DNA from: Bacteroidaceae bacterium
GTDB lineage: Bacteria > Bacteroidota > Bacteroidia > Bacteroidales > Bacteroidaceae
Direction: 5' to 3'
NCBI GenBank assembly: GCA_017548165.1
Contig: JAFYMW010000115.1
Location: 27,149-91,148 of the forward strand
Length of the DNA: 64,000 nucleotides
In this document: positions 54,421-63,894 of the stretch, one piece after another
Numbering within the stretch: the first letter of the stretch is position 1
Layout of the letters: each line of letters opens with the position of its first letter
The notes under the pieces: model-generated
Database searches by the model: none
Told to the model about the DNA's origin: nothing
Seen by the model: only the letters and a program-made list of their open reading frames with translations
Made by a program: the position numbers and the translations under genes

Positions 54421-55857
54421 TTACTCCGAAATTGGATTCTCTTGTTCCAATGTATAGAAACTGCTACCATCAAAGCAATGAGTACAGATACGCTCTTTGG
54501 GCAAGCCGATAGCACGTACTAATGTTTCGAGTTTGGCAAACTTCAACGAATCAAGATGCAGACGGCGTGCTATCTCATCAACCATTCTTGTGTATTCGGG
54601 CGAATCTGTCTTGGTATAAGCAGCAACATTGGTGTTCATATCGCCCTCAAACTCTTCAATAATACGTCTTGTTATCAATTCCAATTCATTCTTGCTGGAA
54701 CTGAAATTAACAAACGGACAACCGAAAATCAGCGGAGGACAAGCAATACGCATATGCACATCCTTTGCGCCAAGAGCATGCAGAGCCTGAGTATGGTCTC
54801 TAAGTTGTGTTCCACGCACAATAGAGTCATCGCAGAACAACACACGCTTACCATCAAGCATATCCTTGTTGGCAATAAGCTTCATCTTTGCCACCAAGGC
54901 ACGCATATCCTGGGTTGGAGGAGTAAAACTTCTTGGCCAAGTTGGGGTATATTTTGAGATAGCTCTAAAATATGGTACTTTATGACCCTCGGCATAACCT
55001 GTTGCCATACCCAAACCAGAATCAGGTATACCACAAGCGCAATCAATCTCTACAGGATCTTCTTCACCCATTTCCCTACCACATGCCACACGCATTGCCT
55101 CAGCATTGCGTCCTTCATAACTACTTGTGGGGAAACCATAGTACACCCACAAGAACGAGCAAATCTGCAATCCCTTATTGGGACGACGCAACTGTTGCAT
55201 GCCATCGGCCTGAATGCGTATTATCTCACCAGGGCCAAGATAATGCAATGTCTCATATCCAAGGTTGGGGAACGCAGTATTTTCAGATGCTACAGCCATG
55301 GCACCATCTTTCTTACCTACCACAATGGGAGTACGTCCCCAGGAATCTCGTGCAGCTATCACACCATCCTCGGTGAGTAGTAGCAAAGAACAAGAGCCTT
55401 TAACCATACGGAAGACATTCTCAATACCCTCAACATAGGTTTTGCCACGTATTATCAGAATACCTATAAGCTCAGTGGGATTAATCTTTCCGCTTGAAAA
55501 CTCACTAAGGTACATACCCTCGTTAAGCATCTGCTTTGCCAACTCCTCAATATTGTTTATACGTGCCACAGTGACAATGGCGAAACGTCCCAAATGAGAA
55601 TTAAACAACATTGGTTGTGCATCGGTATCCGAGATAACACCAATACCACTATTGCCCACAAAACGATTCAACTCTGGTTCAAATCGAGTGCGGAAATAAG
55701 TGCTTTCAAGATTGTGAATACTTCTATAAAAACCGTTCTCCTGAGAAAAAGACGCCATACCTCCACGGCGTGTTCCAAGATGCGACTGATAGTCAGTGCC
55801 ATAAAATAAATCTGCAACACAAGGTTGCTGAGATACTGTGCCAAAAAAGCCACCCAT
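54421..55857 (-). CDS. PurF-like phosphoribosyltransferase lacking the glutaminase nucleophile
   Basis: 478 residues aligned in order with glutamine PRPP amidotransferase (PurF). PurF begins Met-Cys, with Cys as glutaminase nucleophile; here it is MGGFFG, with Gly at that place. The RYxT and NGN glutamine-site motifs are also replaced (GVISDTDAQPM; TVARINNIEEL). The PRPP loop VLFCDDSIVRGT (339-350) and PDSGLGMATGYAEG are intact. Cys233, Cys380, Cys458 and Cys461 match the positions of the [4Fe-4S] ligands of B. subtilis PurF. Usually annotated amidophosphoribosyltransferase, but glutamine use is unlikely; ammonia-dependent PRPP amination or another PRPP reaction is possible. Similar MGGFFG proteins occur in other Bacteroides as I recall. 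It stands alone with its own promoter and terminator. Confidence 0.8.
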   Translation of the reverse strand: MGGFFGTVSQQPCVADLFYGTDYQSHLGTRRGGMASFSQENGFYRSIHNLESTYFRTRFEPELNRFVGNSGIGVISDTDAQPMLFNSHLGRFAIVTVARINNIEELAKQMLNEGMYLSEFSSGKINPTELIGILIIRGKTYVEGIENVFRMVKGSCSLLLLTEDGVIAARDSWGRTPIVVGKKDGAMAVASENTAFPNLGYETLHYLGPGEIIRIQADGMQQLRRPNKGLQICSFLWVYYGFPTSSYEGRNAEAMRVACGREMGEEDPVEIDCACGIPDSGLGMATGYAEGHKVPYFRAISKYTPTWPRSFTPPTQDMRALVAKMKLIANKDMLDGKRVLFCDDSIVRGTQLRDHTQALHALGAKDVHMRIACPPLIFGCPFVNFSSSKNELELITRRIIEEFEGDMNTNVAAYTKTDSPEYTRMVDEIARRLHLDSLKFAKLETLVRAIGLPKERICTHCFDGSSFYTLEQENPISE

Positions 55858-55893
55858 AACTTAATTTCTGCTAAGTCTTTTTGTTTGCGGATT

Positions 55894-55925
55894 CAAAGTT
55901 ACTGCAAACGAAGCAAACTACCAAG
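55894..55925 (-). promoter_or_regulatory. Promoter of the PurF-like gene
   Basis: Minus-strand CTTG (complement of 55922-55925), 20-bp spacer, TAACTTTG (complement of 55894-55901); leader about 30 bases. Confidence 0.65.
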
Positions 55926-55967
55926 AAAAACAGTTCCTATGATATAAAAATTATAGCATTTATTGAC

Positions 55968-57470
55968 CTAAGACAACGGGCGTTGCTTCATCAACCCCAT
56001 ACGCTCGGCCTCATGCATCATAAATTGGAAAGCAGAATCGTGATCAGACGGTATCCTTGACTCCCATATAGCATCCTTGACAGCTTGCTTCAAGACACCA
56101 ACCTCTCGACATGGAGGTAGTCCCAGCACCTGCATTATCTCCTCGCCAGTAATAGGATTTGTCCAGGTACGATAATTGTCTCGAGCCTGCAAGTCCACTA
56201 TCTTTTCGCGCACCAGCTTAAAATTGTCCAAAAAGCGTTGCTTCTTTACCTGATTCTTGGATGTTATATCCGCCTCGCACAAGGTCATCAGATCGTCAAT
56301 ATCCTCACCTGCCTCAAAAAGCATTCTTCTCACTGCAGAGTCTGTTACCTCTTCATCGGCAATAACCTGCGGTCTCATGTGCATGCCCACGAGTTTTGCT
56401 ACATACTGCATACGCTCGTCCAATGGCAGTTTCATACGTCGAAACAAAGGTACGATCATCTTCTGCCCTACATAGTTGTGATTGTGGAAAGTCCATCCAT
56501 GAGGTTCCTCCCACCTCTTGGTACGCGGTTTGCCAATATCGTGCAACAATGCAGCCCAACGTAGGAACAAAGTTTCGGCTGCCCTACCTGCTGTTTCTCT
56601 TGCCACATTGTCCAACACCTCTAAGGTATGGTAAAAATTATCCTTATGTGCCCTGCCATTCCTTGTTTCTGTCCCCCGCATAGCAGCAAGTTCCGGCAGT
56701 ATCAGTTCCAATAAGCCACAACGCTCCATCTCGATAAAACCGATACTTGGGACAGGCGAGAGCATTATCTTGTTCAACTCATCGATAATACGCTCCTGAG
56801 ATATTATCTTTATACGCTCGGCATTACGACACAACGCTTCTTGTGTCTCGTCCTCAATACGAAAGTTCAACTGCGTAGCAAAACGTACGCAACGCATCAT
56901 TCTCAAAGGGTCGTCGCTGAAGGTTATATCAGGGTCGAGAGGTGTAGAAATCAATCCGTCTTCCATATCCCATAGGCCTTCAAATCTGTCAATGAGCATA
57001 CCGAACTTATCCTTGTTCAACTGTATCGCCAAAGCATTGATGGTAAAGTCCCTCCTGTCAAGGTCATCCTCCAAGGTGCCATCCTCAACTATGGGTTTCC
57101 TGCTATTACGCGAATAGCTCTCACGACGTGCGCCAACAAACTCAACCTCCTCGGAACGCCACTTTACCTGTGCCGTGCCAAAATTCTTGAAAACAGAAAC
57201 ATTGGCGCCACGTCCCAACTTACGTCCCAACGCCTTAGCAAGCCTTATACCAGGACCATTACCTTCAGCATCAGCACTATTACCACCTGCTATAGCTGGA
57301 TCCACCACCACACAATCAATATCCTTTGAGTGGCGTTCCAAGAACAAGTCTCTCACATATCCACCCACAACATAACATTCAAGACCAAGTTCATCAGCTA
57401 CCTCAGAAATACGATGAAACATTGGTCTATCCAGCAGGTTGCGCAAATCGTTGTCGGTAAGATGACGCAT
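55968..57470 (-). CDS. cca: CCA tRNA nucleotidyltransferase with HD domain
   Basis: 500 residues. The class II polymerase-beta-type head has CYVVGGYVRDLFL (33-44) and DIDCVVVD; RRDFTINALA and DDPLRMMRCVRFATQ are the conserved neck motifs. The C-terminal half has an HD domain (LLHDIGKPRTK). It adds or repairs the 3' CCA; the tRNA-Leu in this window lacks an encoded CCA and would need it. The HD part may add phosphatase or phosphodiesterase activity. It is the last gene of the FAH-porU-porV-lipoprotein-cca set, 5 bases after the small lipoprotein gene. Confidence 0.94.
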   Translation of the reverse strand: MRHLTDNDLRNLLDRPMFHRISEVADELGLECYVVGGYVRDLFLERHSKDIDCVVVDPAIAGGNSADAEGNGPGIRLAKALGRKLGRGANVSVFKNFGTAQVKWRSEEVEFVGARRESYSRNSRKPIVEDGTLEDDLDRRDFTINALAIQLNKDKFGMLIDRFEGLWDMEDGLISTPLDPDITFSDDPLRMMRCVRFATQLNFRIEDETQEALCRNAERIKIISQERIIDELNKIMLSPVPSIGFIEMERCGLLELILPELAAMRGTETRNGRAHKDNFYHTLEVLDNVARETAGRAAETLFLRWAALLHDIGKPRTKRWEEPHGWTFHNHNYVGQKMIVPLFRRMKLPLDERMQYVAKLVGMHMRPQVIADEEVTDSAVRRMLFEAGEDIDDLMTLCEADITSKNQVKKQRFLDNFKLVREKIVDLQARDNYRTWTNPITGEEIMQVLGLPPCREVGVLKQAVKDAIWESRIPSDHDSAFQFMMHEAERMGLMKQRPLS

Positions 57471-57475
57471 AATAA

Positions 57476-57817
57476 CTACCTCGCTAACTTTTTCTTATCT
57501 ACCTCTATTTTACGTTTGAAGAACTCTGCCTTGACCGACAAGCGCTTCCATTCCTCCCCTTGCGCATTCTTCATGCTATCCTGAGCTGCCAGCATCTCCA
57601 CACTATCCAAGAGCAATAGAGCCTGTGCACGTTCCTCTATAGCTGTAGGATATTTATTGCGCAAACTCAATATGCTATCACGAGCAGCATCGTATTTTCT
57701 CTCCGATAGATACATTCTTGACATTTCCAGCATTTCTGCAGCCTTAGGTTCAACAGCTTCCTCTGCACATGCTATGAAAAGCAAAGTTAGGAATGAAATA
57801 GGGATATATGATTTCAT
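57476..57817 (-). CDS. Small helical lipoprotein, hypothetical
   Basis: About 113 residues from the ATG at 57817 (MKSYIPISFLTLLFIAC), with a lipobox FIAC and lipidated Cys at residue 17. The mature part is helical and TPR-like (EMLEMSRMYLSERKYDAARD, then SLRNKYPTAIEERAQALLLL), ending in a charged helix with FFKRKIEVDKKKL. An AGGAGG site 9 bases upstream fixes this start over the longer ATG at 57838. It sits between porV and cca; an outer-membrane role is likely but unproven. Confidence 0.75.
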   Translation of the reverse strand: MKSYIPISFLTLLFIACAEEAVEPKAAEMLEMSRMYLSERKYDAARDSILSLRNKYPTAIEERAQALLLLDSVEMLAAQDSMKNAQGEEWKRLSVKAEFFKRKIEVDKKKLAR

Positions 57818-57906
57818 TATTAGTCTTCCTCCTGACAATAGTGTTTTGTTAGTATAAATAAACGGATAAGAGGGAGTGGTTTTTATCGCTAATCGTTAAA
57901 CGCCCC

Positions 57907-59070
57907 TCATCTTCCTCTTCCGAACAACTCGTTCATACCATCCAGATCAAAGCCTAAAGTAAAACGCATCGTCTGATCCAATGGATTACCTTGTGCTGTG
58001 GCTATACAGTATGCTGCATCCACGGTGAAAACACTCATCTTCAAACCAGCTCCTACAGTAAAATATTGGCGATTACCCTTATGAGGATTCTCATAGTGAT
58101 ATCCAGCACGAAGCATAAAACGATCATTATAGGTATACTCTGCGCCAAAACTCCAACGAAGTTCCTGAAATTCCTCTTTAAAACCTCCAGGAGCATCAGC
58201 GAAACTCTTAAACACACCTGCTATAGAACTTACGGAATAATAATTTTCCTCCAATCTTCTCTCATAATCCTCAGCTGCCTCGCCCTCTCCTTGCACTGGT
58301 TTCGTTGGAATACACAATTTATATACCTCGGCACCAAAGGCAAATTTATTATACTCGTTGATAGGCACCGTCATATTGGCACCCAACCTCAATATTGCAG
58401 GCAGAAACTCGGCATGCGTACTATTACCCATATTTATCTTTGAACCTAAGTTGGACAATGCCAACCCCCATGAGAAACTGCACTCACGGTTACCAGCAAA
58501 GAAATATCCCTGACGATACATGGTAATATCAGCAGCAAAGGCTTTGCCCGAGGCTGCCTCTTGCGCTGGATCGTAGTTCATATTGGATAGTATGAAACGC
58601 ATTGCTACACCCATTGAGAATGTCTGTGTCAGCAAACGACTGTAAGCTACATCCAAAGACATTTCGTAAGGACTGAAACTATAATCTCCTGCCGTTGTTG
58701 TAACTTCACCCATACCGAAATAACGCAACGAGCCACTCACAGCAGAATAGTCGCCTATACGATAAAAACCCGAAACATTGGCGAGATTAATACCAGTAAC
58801 AATTTTACGTAGCCATGGTGTATACGACGCACTCACTCCTGCACGCGCTATGTTCCAAGGATATTTAGAACAATTCCAATACTGACTGTTGACATCAGCA
58901 TCTGTTGCCACGCCCATATCGCCCATAGCACCAGCACGGGCATCTGGAGCTATAGCCAATGAAGTCACACCATATATCTCTGGATTGAACCTCTCGCCCA
59001 AACCAGAGTCTTGAGCCATGGCAACAAGACTTACCATCAGCCCCAACAAACATATATATATTCTTTTCAT
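57907..59070 (-). CDS. porV: Type IX secretion system outer-membrane protein PorV (LptO)
   Basis: 387 residues with a signal peptide (about 1-19, ending AMA). It is a FadL-like 14-stranded barrel of the PorV/PorQ family: LAIAPDARAGAMGDMGVATD near the N-terminus, GFYRIGDYSAVSGSLRYFGM, and a last strand ending MRFTLGFDLDGMNELFG. In T9SS, PorV shuttles cargo from the SprA translocon to PorU for cleavage and anchoring. It follows porU by 27 bases, as in P. gingivalis. Confidence 0.93.
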   Translation of the reverse strand: MKRIYICLLGLMVSLVAMAQDSGLGERFNPEIYGVTSLAIAPDARAGAMGDMGVATDADVNSQYWNCSKYPWNIARAGVSASYTPWLRKIVTGINLANVSGFYRIGDYSAVSGSLRYFGMGEVTTTAGDYSFSPYEMSLDVAYSRLLTQTFSMGVAMRFILSNMNYDPAQEAASGKAFAADITMYRQGYFFAGNRECSFSWGLALSNLGSKINMGNSTHAEFLPAILRLGANMTVPINEYNKFAFGAEVYKLCIPTKPVQGEGEAAEDYERRLEENYYSVSSIAGVFKSFADAPGGFKEEFQELRWSFGAEYTYNDRFMLRAGYHYENPHKGNRQYFTVGAGLKMSVFTVDAAYCIATAQGNPLDQTMRFTLGFDLDGMNELFGRGR

Positions 59071-59097
59071 AAGTACTATTATAACTTACTTCTACGT

Positions 59098-62000
59098 CTA
59101 TTTATTGCGTCTAACAATAAATTTCTTCTCTTTGTGGCTCTTCTTGCCACCATCGTAAGATGTTGTCAACTTACATATATAAATACCATTGTTCACCACG
59201 GCACCATCGCCATTGGTTCCATCCCAAGGTATGGTAACAATACCATTGTCGCCTTGGGTAACAATCTCCTGTCGCCATTGTATGGCACCATTTAGCGAGA
59301 AAATTTCCAATACAAAACAACATTCCATACCTGGATAATTGTAAGACACATGGAAGTTCATTTTTCCAGAAACAACGTCCTCTTCAAGCAAGAGAGACAA
59401 AACCTCTGGCTGCAAATCCTTACCAACAATAAAACGTAAGGTCTTCTGCGATGTATTATTAAGCATATCCCATGCCCTGAAGCTTAACCAATGTGCACCC
59501 TGTTCCAGTACGGGCATATCTGTGAAATAAATCTTGCCCTTGGAAAAATCGCCATTATCAGAGCTATAATACTCGTTGAGGTTGAAAGTCTTCCTTACGT
59601 CACCATCAATACAAAGCTGCAAATCATGCCCTAAGCCGTTTCCGTTGTACTGTATGCCAGACTCATCTGACAATTCCGCAACAAACACAGGCTTGTCACT
59701 TACAACATCCCCTTCAACAAAATCCTTACCGTTGAAATACATGAAAATATCAGGTCCCAATGTATCCGACATCAGTTCATCACTGTATCCTCCTACACAG
59801 AAGTCCTCACAACTTCCATTGGCCTCTATGGTTTTATCCTTATTGACTGCATAGAACACTAGTCTGCCATTCTCGTCGCTGAAATTAATATCCTTTGGAA
59901 TCATTAACATGGTCGAGAACCTACCACCGCTAACTACATTCATTCCATTAACTATCTCCTTATTCCAATCAGAATATACAAATGGTTCATCCGAAACATT
60001 AGCTCTTGTTGTAACCACCGCTTTACTGTCATACAAACGATAATACACATCTCCTTCAAAAGCTTCGTTCACGACACCCTTGGCTGATTCTATATGTCCA
60101 CTCAATCTCACTCTTGAGCCTGCCTTCAAGAACACTTCCTCAGACACGGGTACACCATTGATGCTATCTAGTACAACCTTGGCCTTAGTATTGCCAAACA
60201 CCAAAGCAGGGTCGCCCAGTAAGGCGTACTGCAACTTATTCTGGCTTTGAGCACCATCATACATATTGCTGACCATGCTCTTCTTTGCCATTCTCAATGC
60301 ATCACCCACAGAATTTCTTGTTCCATCAGAGCTACTTTCAAACAAAAACTCTGAGAAATATCTGTTTAGATAATAGTTCTGCGTACTATATACCGTTCGT
60401 GTAGTACCAATGAAAGCCACGGCAGCGCCTCCATCATTCAGCACAGCAACCTCGCCAAGGTTTTCCTCCTGACTGTCGAAAGGTGTTATATCGCATGCAG
60501 CGACAAACCACAAAGGCAAGTTCGTTGACTTCCATGCTCTCATATCATCTATGGTGATTACTCGTTCGTGACTCATCAAGTATGTTGCTCCATGACCAGT
60601 ATAATTCATCAGCATGGCACCACTCTTCATTTGTTTGTCTAACCAGGGTTTTATCTCAGGATAGGTAAAATATAGACCTTGATTAACTCTTGTGTAGTTA
60701 TCCCACATGACTTTTCGCAGATCCACATCAGGAGCAGTACTCTCTATAGTTTCTGCCACTCTATTGGCATCTTGCATATGTATATTTTCATCACCATCAT
60801 CACCCAAAACAACGACCCTGTTACACCATTCGCCTGCAGTTTCGCGCTTCAGGTGTGTAATGGTTTTGTTCACCATCACCATGGCTTGGGCTTCTGTTGT
60901 TACAGGAAATCGACCTATACCTAAATCCGAAACGTCTTTAGTAGGTTTGCCACCTTCGCCATCGTCCATAAGACCGAAATAATCCTCCCAGCAATACGAA
61001 TGTGTATCGCTATAACTATTCTCGCTCTGATAACACAACAGATAATCGTCGGGCGAATATGTTCTCCAGGTAGTGGACTTCATTCTATTGTCCCATGCAC
61101 AGTCACCCATAAGCAAAAGATAGCGCGGAACCGTACTACCATTCTGCATACCACGATCGTAAAGCATCTTCATGAATCGTCTATATGCCGTTGCATCTGG
61201 AGTTCCGGAAGAAAACTCGTTATACACCTGATCTGCCCTAACAACGACACACTTAATATTGCCATACTGAGCATGAGCCTCTGCCAAACGGTTGGCCTGT
61301 GCAATAAGTTTTCCACTCTTAGGTATGATTATCACCATATCCACACCATCCATAGCATGCAGATTTTGGTTCTCCACGCTTTCTCCCTTTGTTGGCTCTG
61401 GGAAAGGATAAGAAGGATCGAAAGCAACAAAAGTTGCCGTTCCATCGGCAGCAGCAAAAGATGCTCCCTCACTACTTATGCTTATTGGCATCAAACTGGC
61501 AGGATTGCCTCTTGTTCCCAACTTCATAACTTTAAGGTTAGGGTTTCCAACACCAACCTTTGCAAATTGTGTTGGACCAGTAAACTGCTTAGTTACCGTC
61601 GACGATGATCCATTACCAATACCCGTGCCTTCATATCCAGCTCCGAAAGTCACAAATCCCTCATGAAGTTCCAATGGTTGGGTATAGTTTAGTGCAATAT
61701 AATCCAAACGTCCCTGCACACTGCTACTTGTTGCGAATGGACCTTGCGTTGCCAGTCTTATGCTCCAAGTACTGCCAGCATTGCACTCCGAAACATCCAT
61801 ATTAGTATACTTCGCCTCTGTATAGTACATATACGAACCTGGAGCAGAAATAGTTTTCGTTGCCACAGTTACGCCATTGGCCCATATTGTCAAAGGTGTG
61901 GAAACATCAGCACCTGTAAAAACAACTGTAAGTTTCTCATTTCCGCCAACACTATTGATATTGGACAACGTGTATGTTTTGGAATAAGCACCTGAAAACA

Positions 62001-62916
62001 AAGTGCTCTCTACCAAATTACGTCCTCCACGAAACCAAGCATAATCATCCACTTCATGAAGTGCATGCCCCAAAGTGGTGGTCACAGTCTGTCGCACCGT
62101 ACCAGAATACTGTTCCTCTGTCGACATATCCTTGCGCACCGCTCCTTCTGTAAGAAAATATGTTGCTTTGTTGGCATAAGCATTAAACACACGGTTAGTT
62201 CCCTCCCATCTTAGCAAACCGTTACCCCAAAAAAGCAAGCTTCCATCGGTGGCCTTAAACAAAGGCACTTCCTCTAGATCGTCAAAATCATTATCTGCAT
62301 CTATTACTTCATCCTGCTGATGAGCACCATAGCCATACAGATGAACATTATTAGGATTTTTAAATCCCATATCTGCTAGGAACTTAGTTGTAAGACGATA
62401 CATACCATCCTTGGTAATATGTATCTTCTTCCATGTACCTGTGGCCAAAGCCGAACTATTGGCATACCTGTCACCTTGGCCGACTCTTGTCGCCACACGA
62501 GCACTTGCTGATTTTGTCACGGCCTTGATAACCACCTTGGCACTAACCAACTTCTTCAGTTTGCCATTTTGACAAACAAAAGGCAGAAAACTATAGTTCA
62601 AGCAGCCTTGCCCCCTATCTACGCTAACATACACATCCAAGCATATTGAGTCGCAGATTTCGTCTATAAACTTGTTGGCAAGTTCTCTCTCTTTAATTGT
62701 CAACGAAGCCCAAGTGGGATATTCCAAACTAACCTGGTAATCATTATGTCTATAGTCTGACTCCAATGGCACCACCTCACGATATACTGGGCATAGAGTA
62801 TCTTGTACTAGGATATCCCAGTCCAAAAAGGTCATTCTCTCCTGCGCTGACATTATACAAGAGGATACTAATGCCAACAAGAGACAACAGATTCTATTTA
62901 GTTTAAATCCCCGCAT
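59098..62916 (-). CDS. porU: Type IX secretion system sortase PorU (C25 peptidase)
   Basis: 1272 residues with a signal peptide (about 1-24). The gingipain-like C25 domain lies at about 510-880, with catalytic His775 in YTGHGATYLMSHE and Cys808 in FVAACDITPF. Beta-sandwich domains flank it, and the C-terminus ends with a CTD/FlgD-like fold (GIVTIPWDGTNGDGAVVNNG, then FIVRRNK). PorU removes the C-terminal signal of T9SS cargo at the cell surface and joins the cargo to A-LPS. Length is close to P. gingivalis PorU (about 1158). It is 12 bases after the FAH gene and precedes porV. Confidence 0.94.
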   Translation of the reverse strand: MRGFKLNRICCLLLALVSSCIMSAQERMTFLDWDILVQDTLCPVYREVVPLESDYRHNDYQVSLEYPTWASLTIKERELANKFIDEICDSICLDVYVSVDRGQGCLNYSFLPFVCQNGKLKKLVSAKVVIKAVTKSASARVATRVGQGDRYANSSALATGTWKKIHITKDGMYRLTTKFLADMGFKNPNNVHLYGYGAHQQDEVIDADNDFDDLEEVPLFKATDGSLLFWGNGLLRWEGTNRVFNAYANKATYFLTEGAVRKDMSTEEQYSGTVRQTVTTTLGHALHEVDDYAWFRGGRNLVESTLFSGAYSKTYTLSNINSVGGNEKLTVVFTGADVSTPLTIWANGVTVATKTISAPGSYMYYTEAKYTNMDVSECNAGSTWSIRLATQGPFATSSSVQGRLDYIALNYTQPLELHEGFVTFGAGYEGTGIGNGSSSTVTKQFTGPTQFAKVGVGNPNLKVMKLGTRGNPASLMPISISSEGASFAAADGTATFVAFDPSYPFPEPTKGESVENQNLHAMDGVDMVIIIPKSGKLIAQANRLAEAHAQYGNIKCVVVRADQVYNEFSSGTPDATAYRRFMKMLYDRGMQNGSTVPRYLLLMGDCAWDNRMKSTTWRTYSPDDYLLCYQSENSYSDTHSYCWEDYFGLMDDGEGGKPTKDVSDLGIGRFPVTTEAQAMVMVNKTITHLKRETAGEWCNRVVVLGDDGDENIHMQDANRVAETIESTAPDVDLRKVMWDNYTRVNQGLYFTYPEIKPWLDKQMKSGAMLMNYTGHGATYLMSHERVITIDDMRAWKSTNLPLWFVAACDITPFDSQEENLGEVAVLNDGGAAVAFIGTTRTVYSTQNYYLNRYFSEFLFESSSDGTRNSVGDALRMAKKSMVSNMYDGAQSQNKLQYALLGDPALVFGNTKAKVVLDSINGVPVSEEVFLKAGSRVRLSGHIESAKGVVNEAFEGDVYYRLYDSKAVVTTRANVSDEPFVYSDWNKEIVNGMNVVSGGRFSTMLMIPKDINFSDENGRLVFYAVNKDKTIEANGSCEDFCVGGYSDELMSDTLGPDIFMYFNGKDFVEGDVVSDKPVFVAELSDESGIQYNGNGLGHDLQLCIDGDVRKTFNLNEYYSSDNGDFSKGKIYFTDMPVLEQGAHWLSFRAWDMLNNTSQKTLRFIVGKDLQPEVLSLLLEEDVVSGKMNFHVSYNYPGMECCFVLEIFSLNGAIQWRQEIVTQGDNGIVTIPWDGTNGDGAVVNNGIYICKLTTSYDGGKKSHKEKKFIVRRNK

Positions 62917-62928
62917 ATCTATATTTAT

Positions 62929-63627
62929 TTACTTTACGTTGAACGAAAGCACCTTTTCATCTTCAAGCCAACCATCTATATGATCGTCTATATGTACTGG
63001 TCCCACACCAACGGGTGTACCTGTAAAAATTAAGTCACCGGTTTTCAATGTAAAGAATTTACTTATATAACTAACTATATGATCAACAGAATGTATCATA
63101 TCAGTACTAACACCCCTTTGTACTGTCTTACCGTTGATATCTAAACGAAAATTGATACCCTCCAACAATTTCTGAGCAACGGGATGTGCTTCAAAACGAC
63201 CGCTGGCACCCTCACGGACTAGTGATATATCGCCGTTGAAATCGCGAAATTCTCCAATTACAGCACTACCATCAAAACCTTTTGCTATATCCCAGGGCAA
63301 TCCTTCTGCCCTAAGTCGACGTTGCAAGTCACGGGCAGTAAAGTCAACACCTACGGTAACGGCATCATAATAGCGATGTGCAAAACGTTCGCTTATGCTA
63401 CGTCCCATTCTGCAAATCCTCACTACTAATTCAGCCTCGTATTCGCATTCCTGGGTATAATCTGGTATGAAAAACGGCATACCACGTGTTACCAAAGCGC
63501 TATCGCACTTTGTAAAAACCACAGGCTCTAGATACTCCACTGCGTCTCTCTTATTCCTTCCAGGGGCCTTATCCTCCATTTCTACCACATGACTGCGGTA
63601 GTTCATTCCAATGCCAAATATCTTCAT
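62929..63627 (-). CDS. Fumarylacetoacetate hydrolase (FAH) family protein
   Basis: About 232 residues from the ATG at 63627 (MKIFGIGMNYRSHV). YTQECEYEAELVVRI supplies the Glu metal ligands, VGVDFTARDLQ an Asp, and KGFDGSAVIG and FTGTPVGVGP are further FAH blocks. Members hydrolyse or decarboxylate 2-oxo acids with a C-C bond (for example oxaloacetate decarboxylase-like FAHD1); the substrate is unknown. The longer ATG at 63666 is rejected because it would place the full promoter inside the gene. It heads the T9SS-containing operon. Confidence 0.88.
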   Translation of the reverse strand: MKIFGIGMNYRSHVVEMEDKAPGRNKRDAVEYLEPVVFTKCDSALVTRGMPFFIPDYTQECEYEAELVVRICRMGRSISERFAHRYYDAVTVGVDFTARDLQRRLRAEGLPWDIAKGFDGSAVIGEFRDFNGDISLVREGASGRFEAHPVAQKLLEGINFRLDINGKTVQRGVSTDMIHSVDHIVSYISKFFTLKTGDLIFTGTPVGVGPVHIDDHIDGWLEDEKVLSFNVK

Positions 63628-63635
63628 ATTGGCAA

Positions 63636-63667
63636 CAAAATTACAAATAAATGAGCGAAATGCCAAA
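63636..63667 (-). promoter_or_regulatory. Promoter of the FAH-porU-porV-cca operon, very close to the start codon
   Basis: Minus-strand TTTG (complement of 63664-63667), 20-bp spacer, TAATTTTG (complement of 63636-63643). The -7 box ends 8 bases before the ATG at 63627. Confidence 0.75.
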
Positions 63668-63842
63668 AGTTTTTGGGCATTTCCGAATGCGAGTAATTTC
63701 GAAACGAAGTTTCAAGGTTACGAATAAATAAACGAAATGCAAACTTATTTGAGTTTTTCCAAGCCGAAGCAGGAAGGAAACAAAAAGATACTATATAAAA
63801 TTACCTGTTATCTGTGGAAAGAGTCTCTCCATACCACCATAC
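63668..63842. other. Spacer between rRNA terminator and FAH promoter, with nested inverted repeats
   Basis: No gene is seen. A hairpin with GAAATGCC/GGCATTTC-like arms covers about 63657-63683 and overlaps the -33 element; another lies at 63693-63721 (gtaa/ttac and gaaac/gtttc); GAAATGC recurs at 63734-63740. Confidence 0.5.
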
Positions 63843-63882
63843 AACAACAAAAGAGACCCTGCTATTTCTAACAAGGTCTCTT
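63843..63882 (-). terminator. Terminator of the rRNA operon
   Basis: Stem AAGAGACC/GGTCTCTT (63851-63858 with 63875-63882); on the minus strand it is followed by TTTGTTGTTG. Confidence 0.75.
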
Positions 63883-63894
63883 CTTCTTTAAAAA

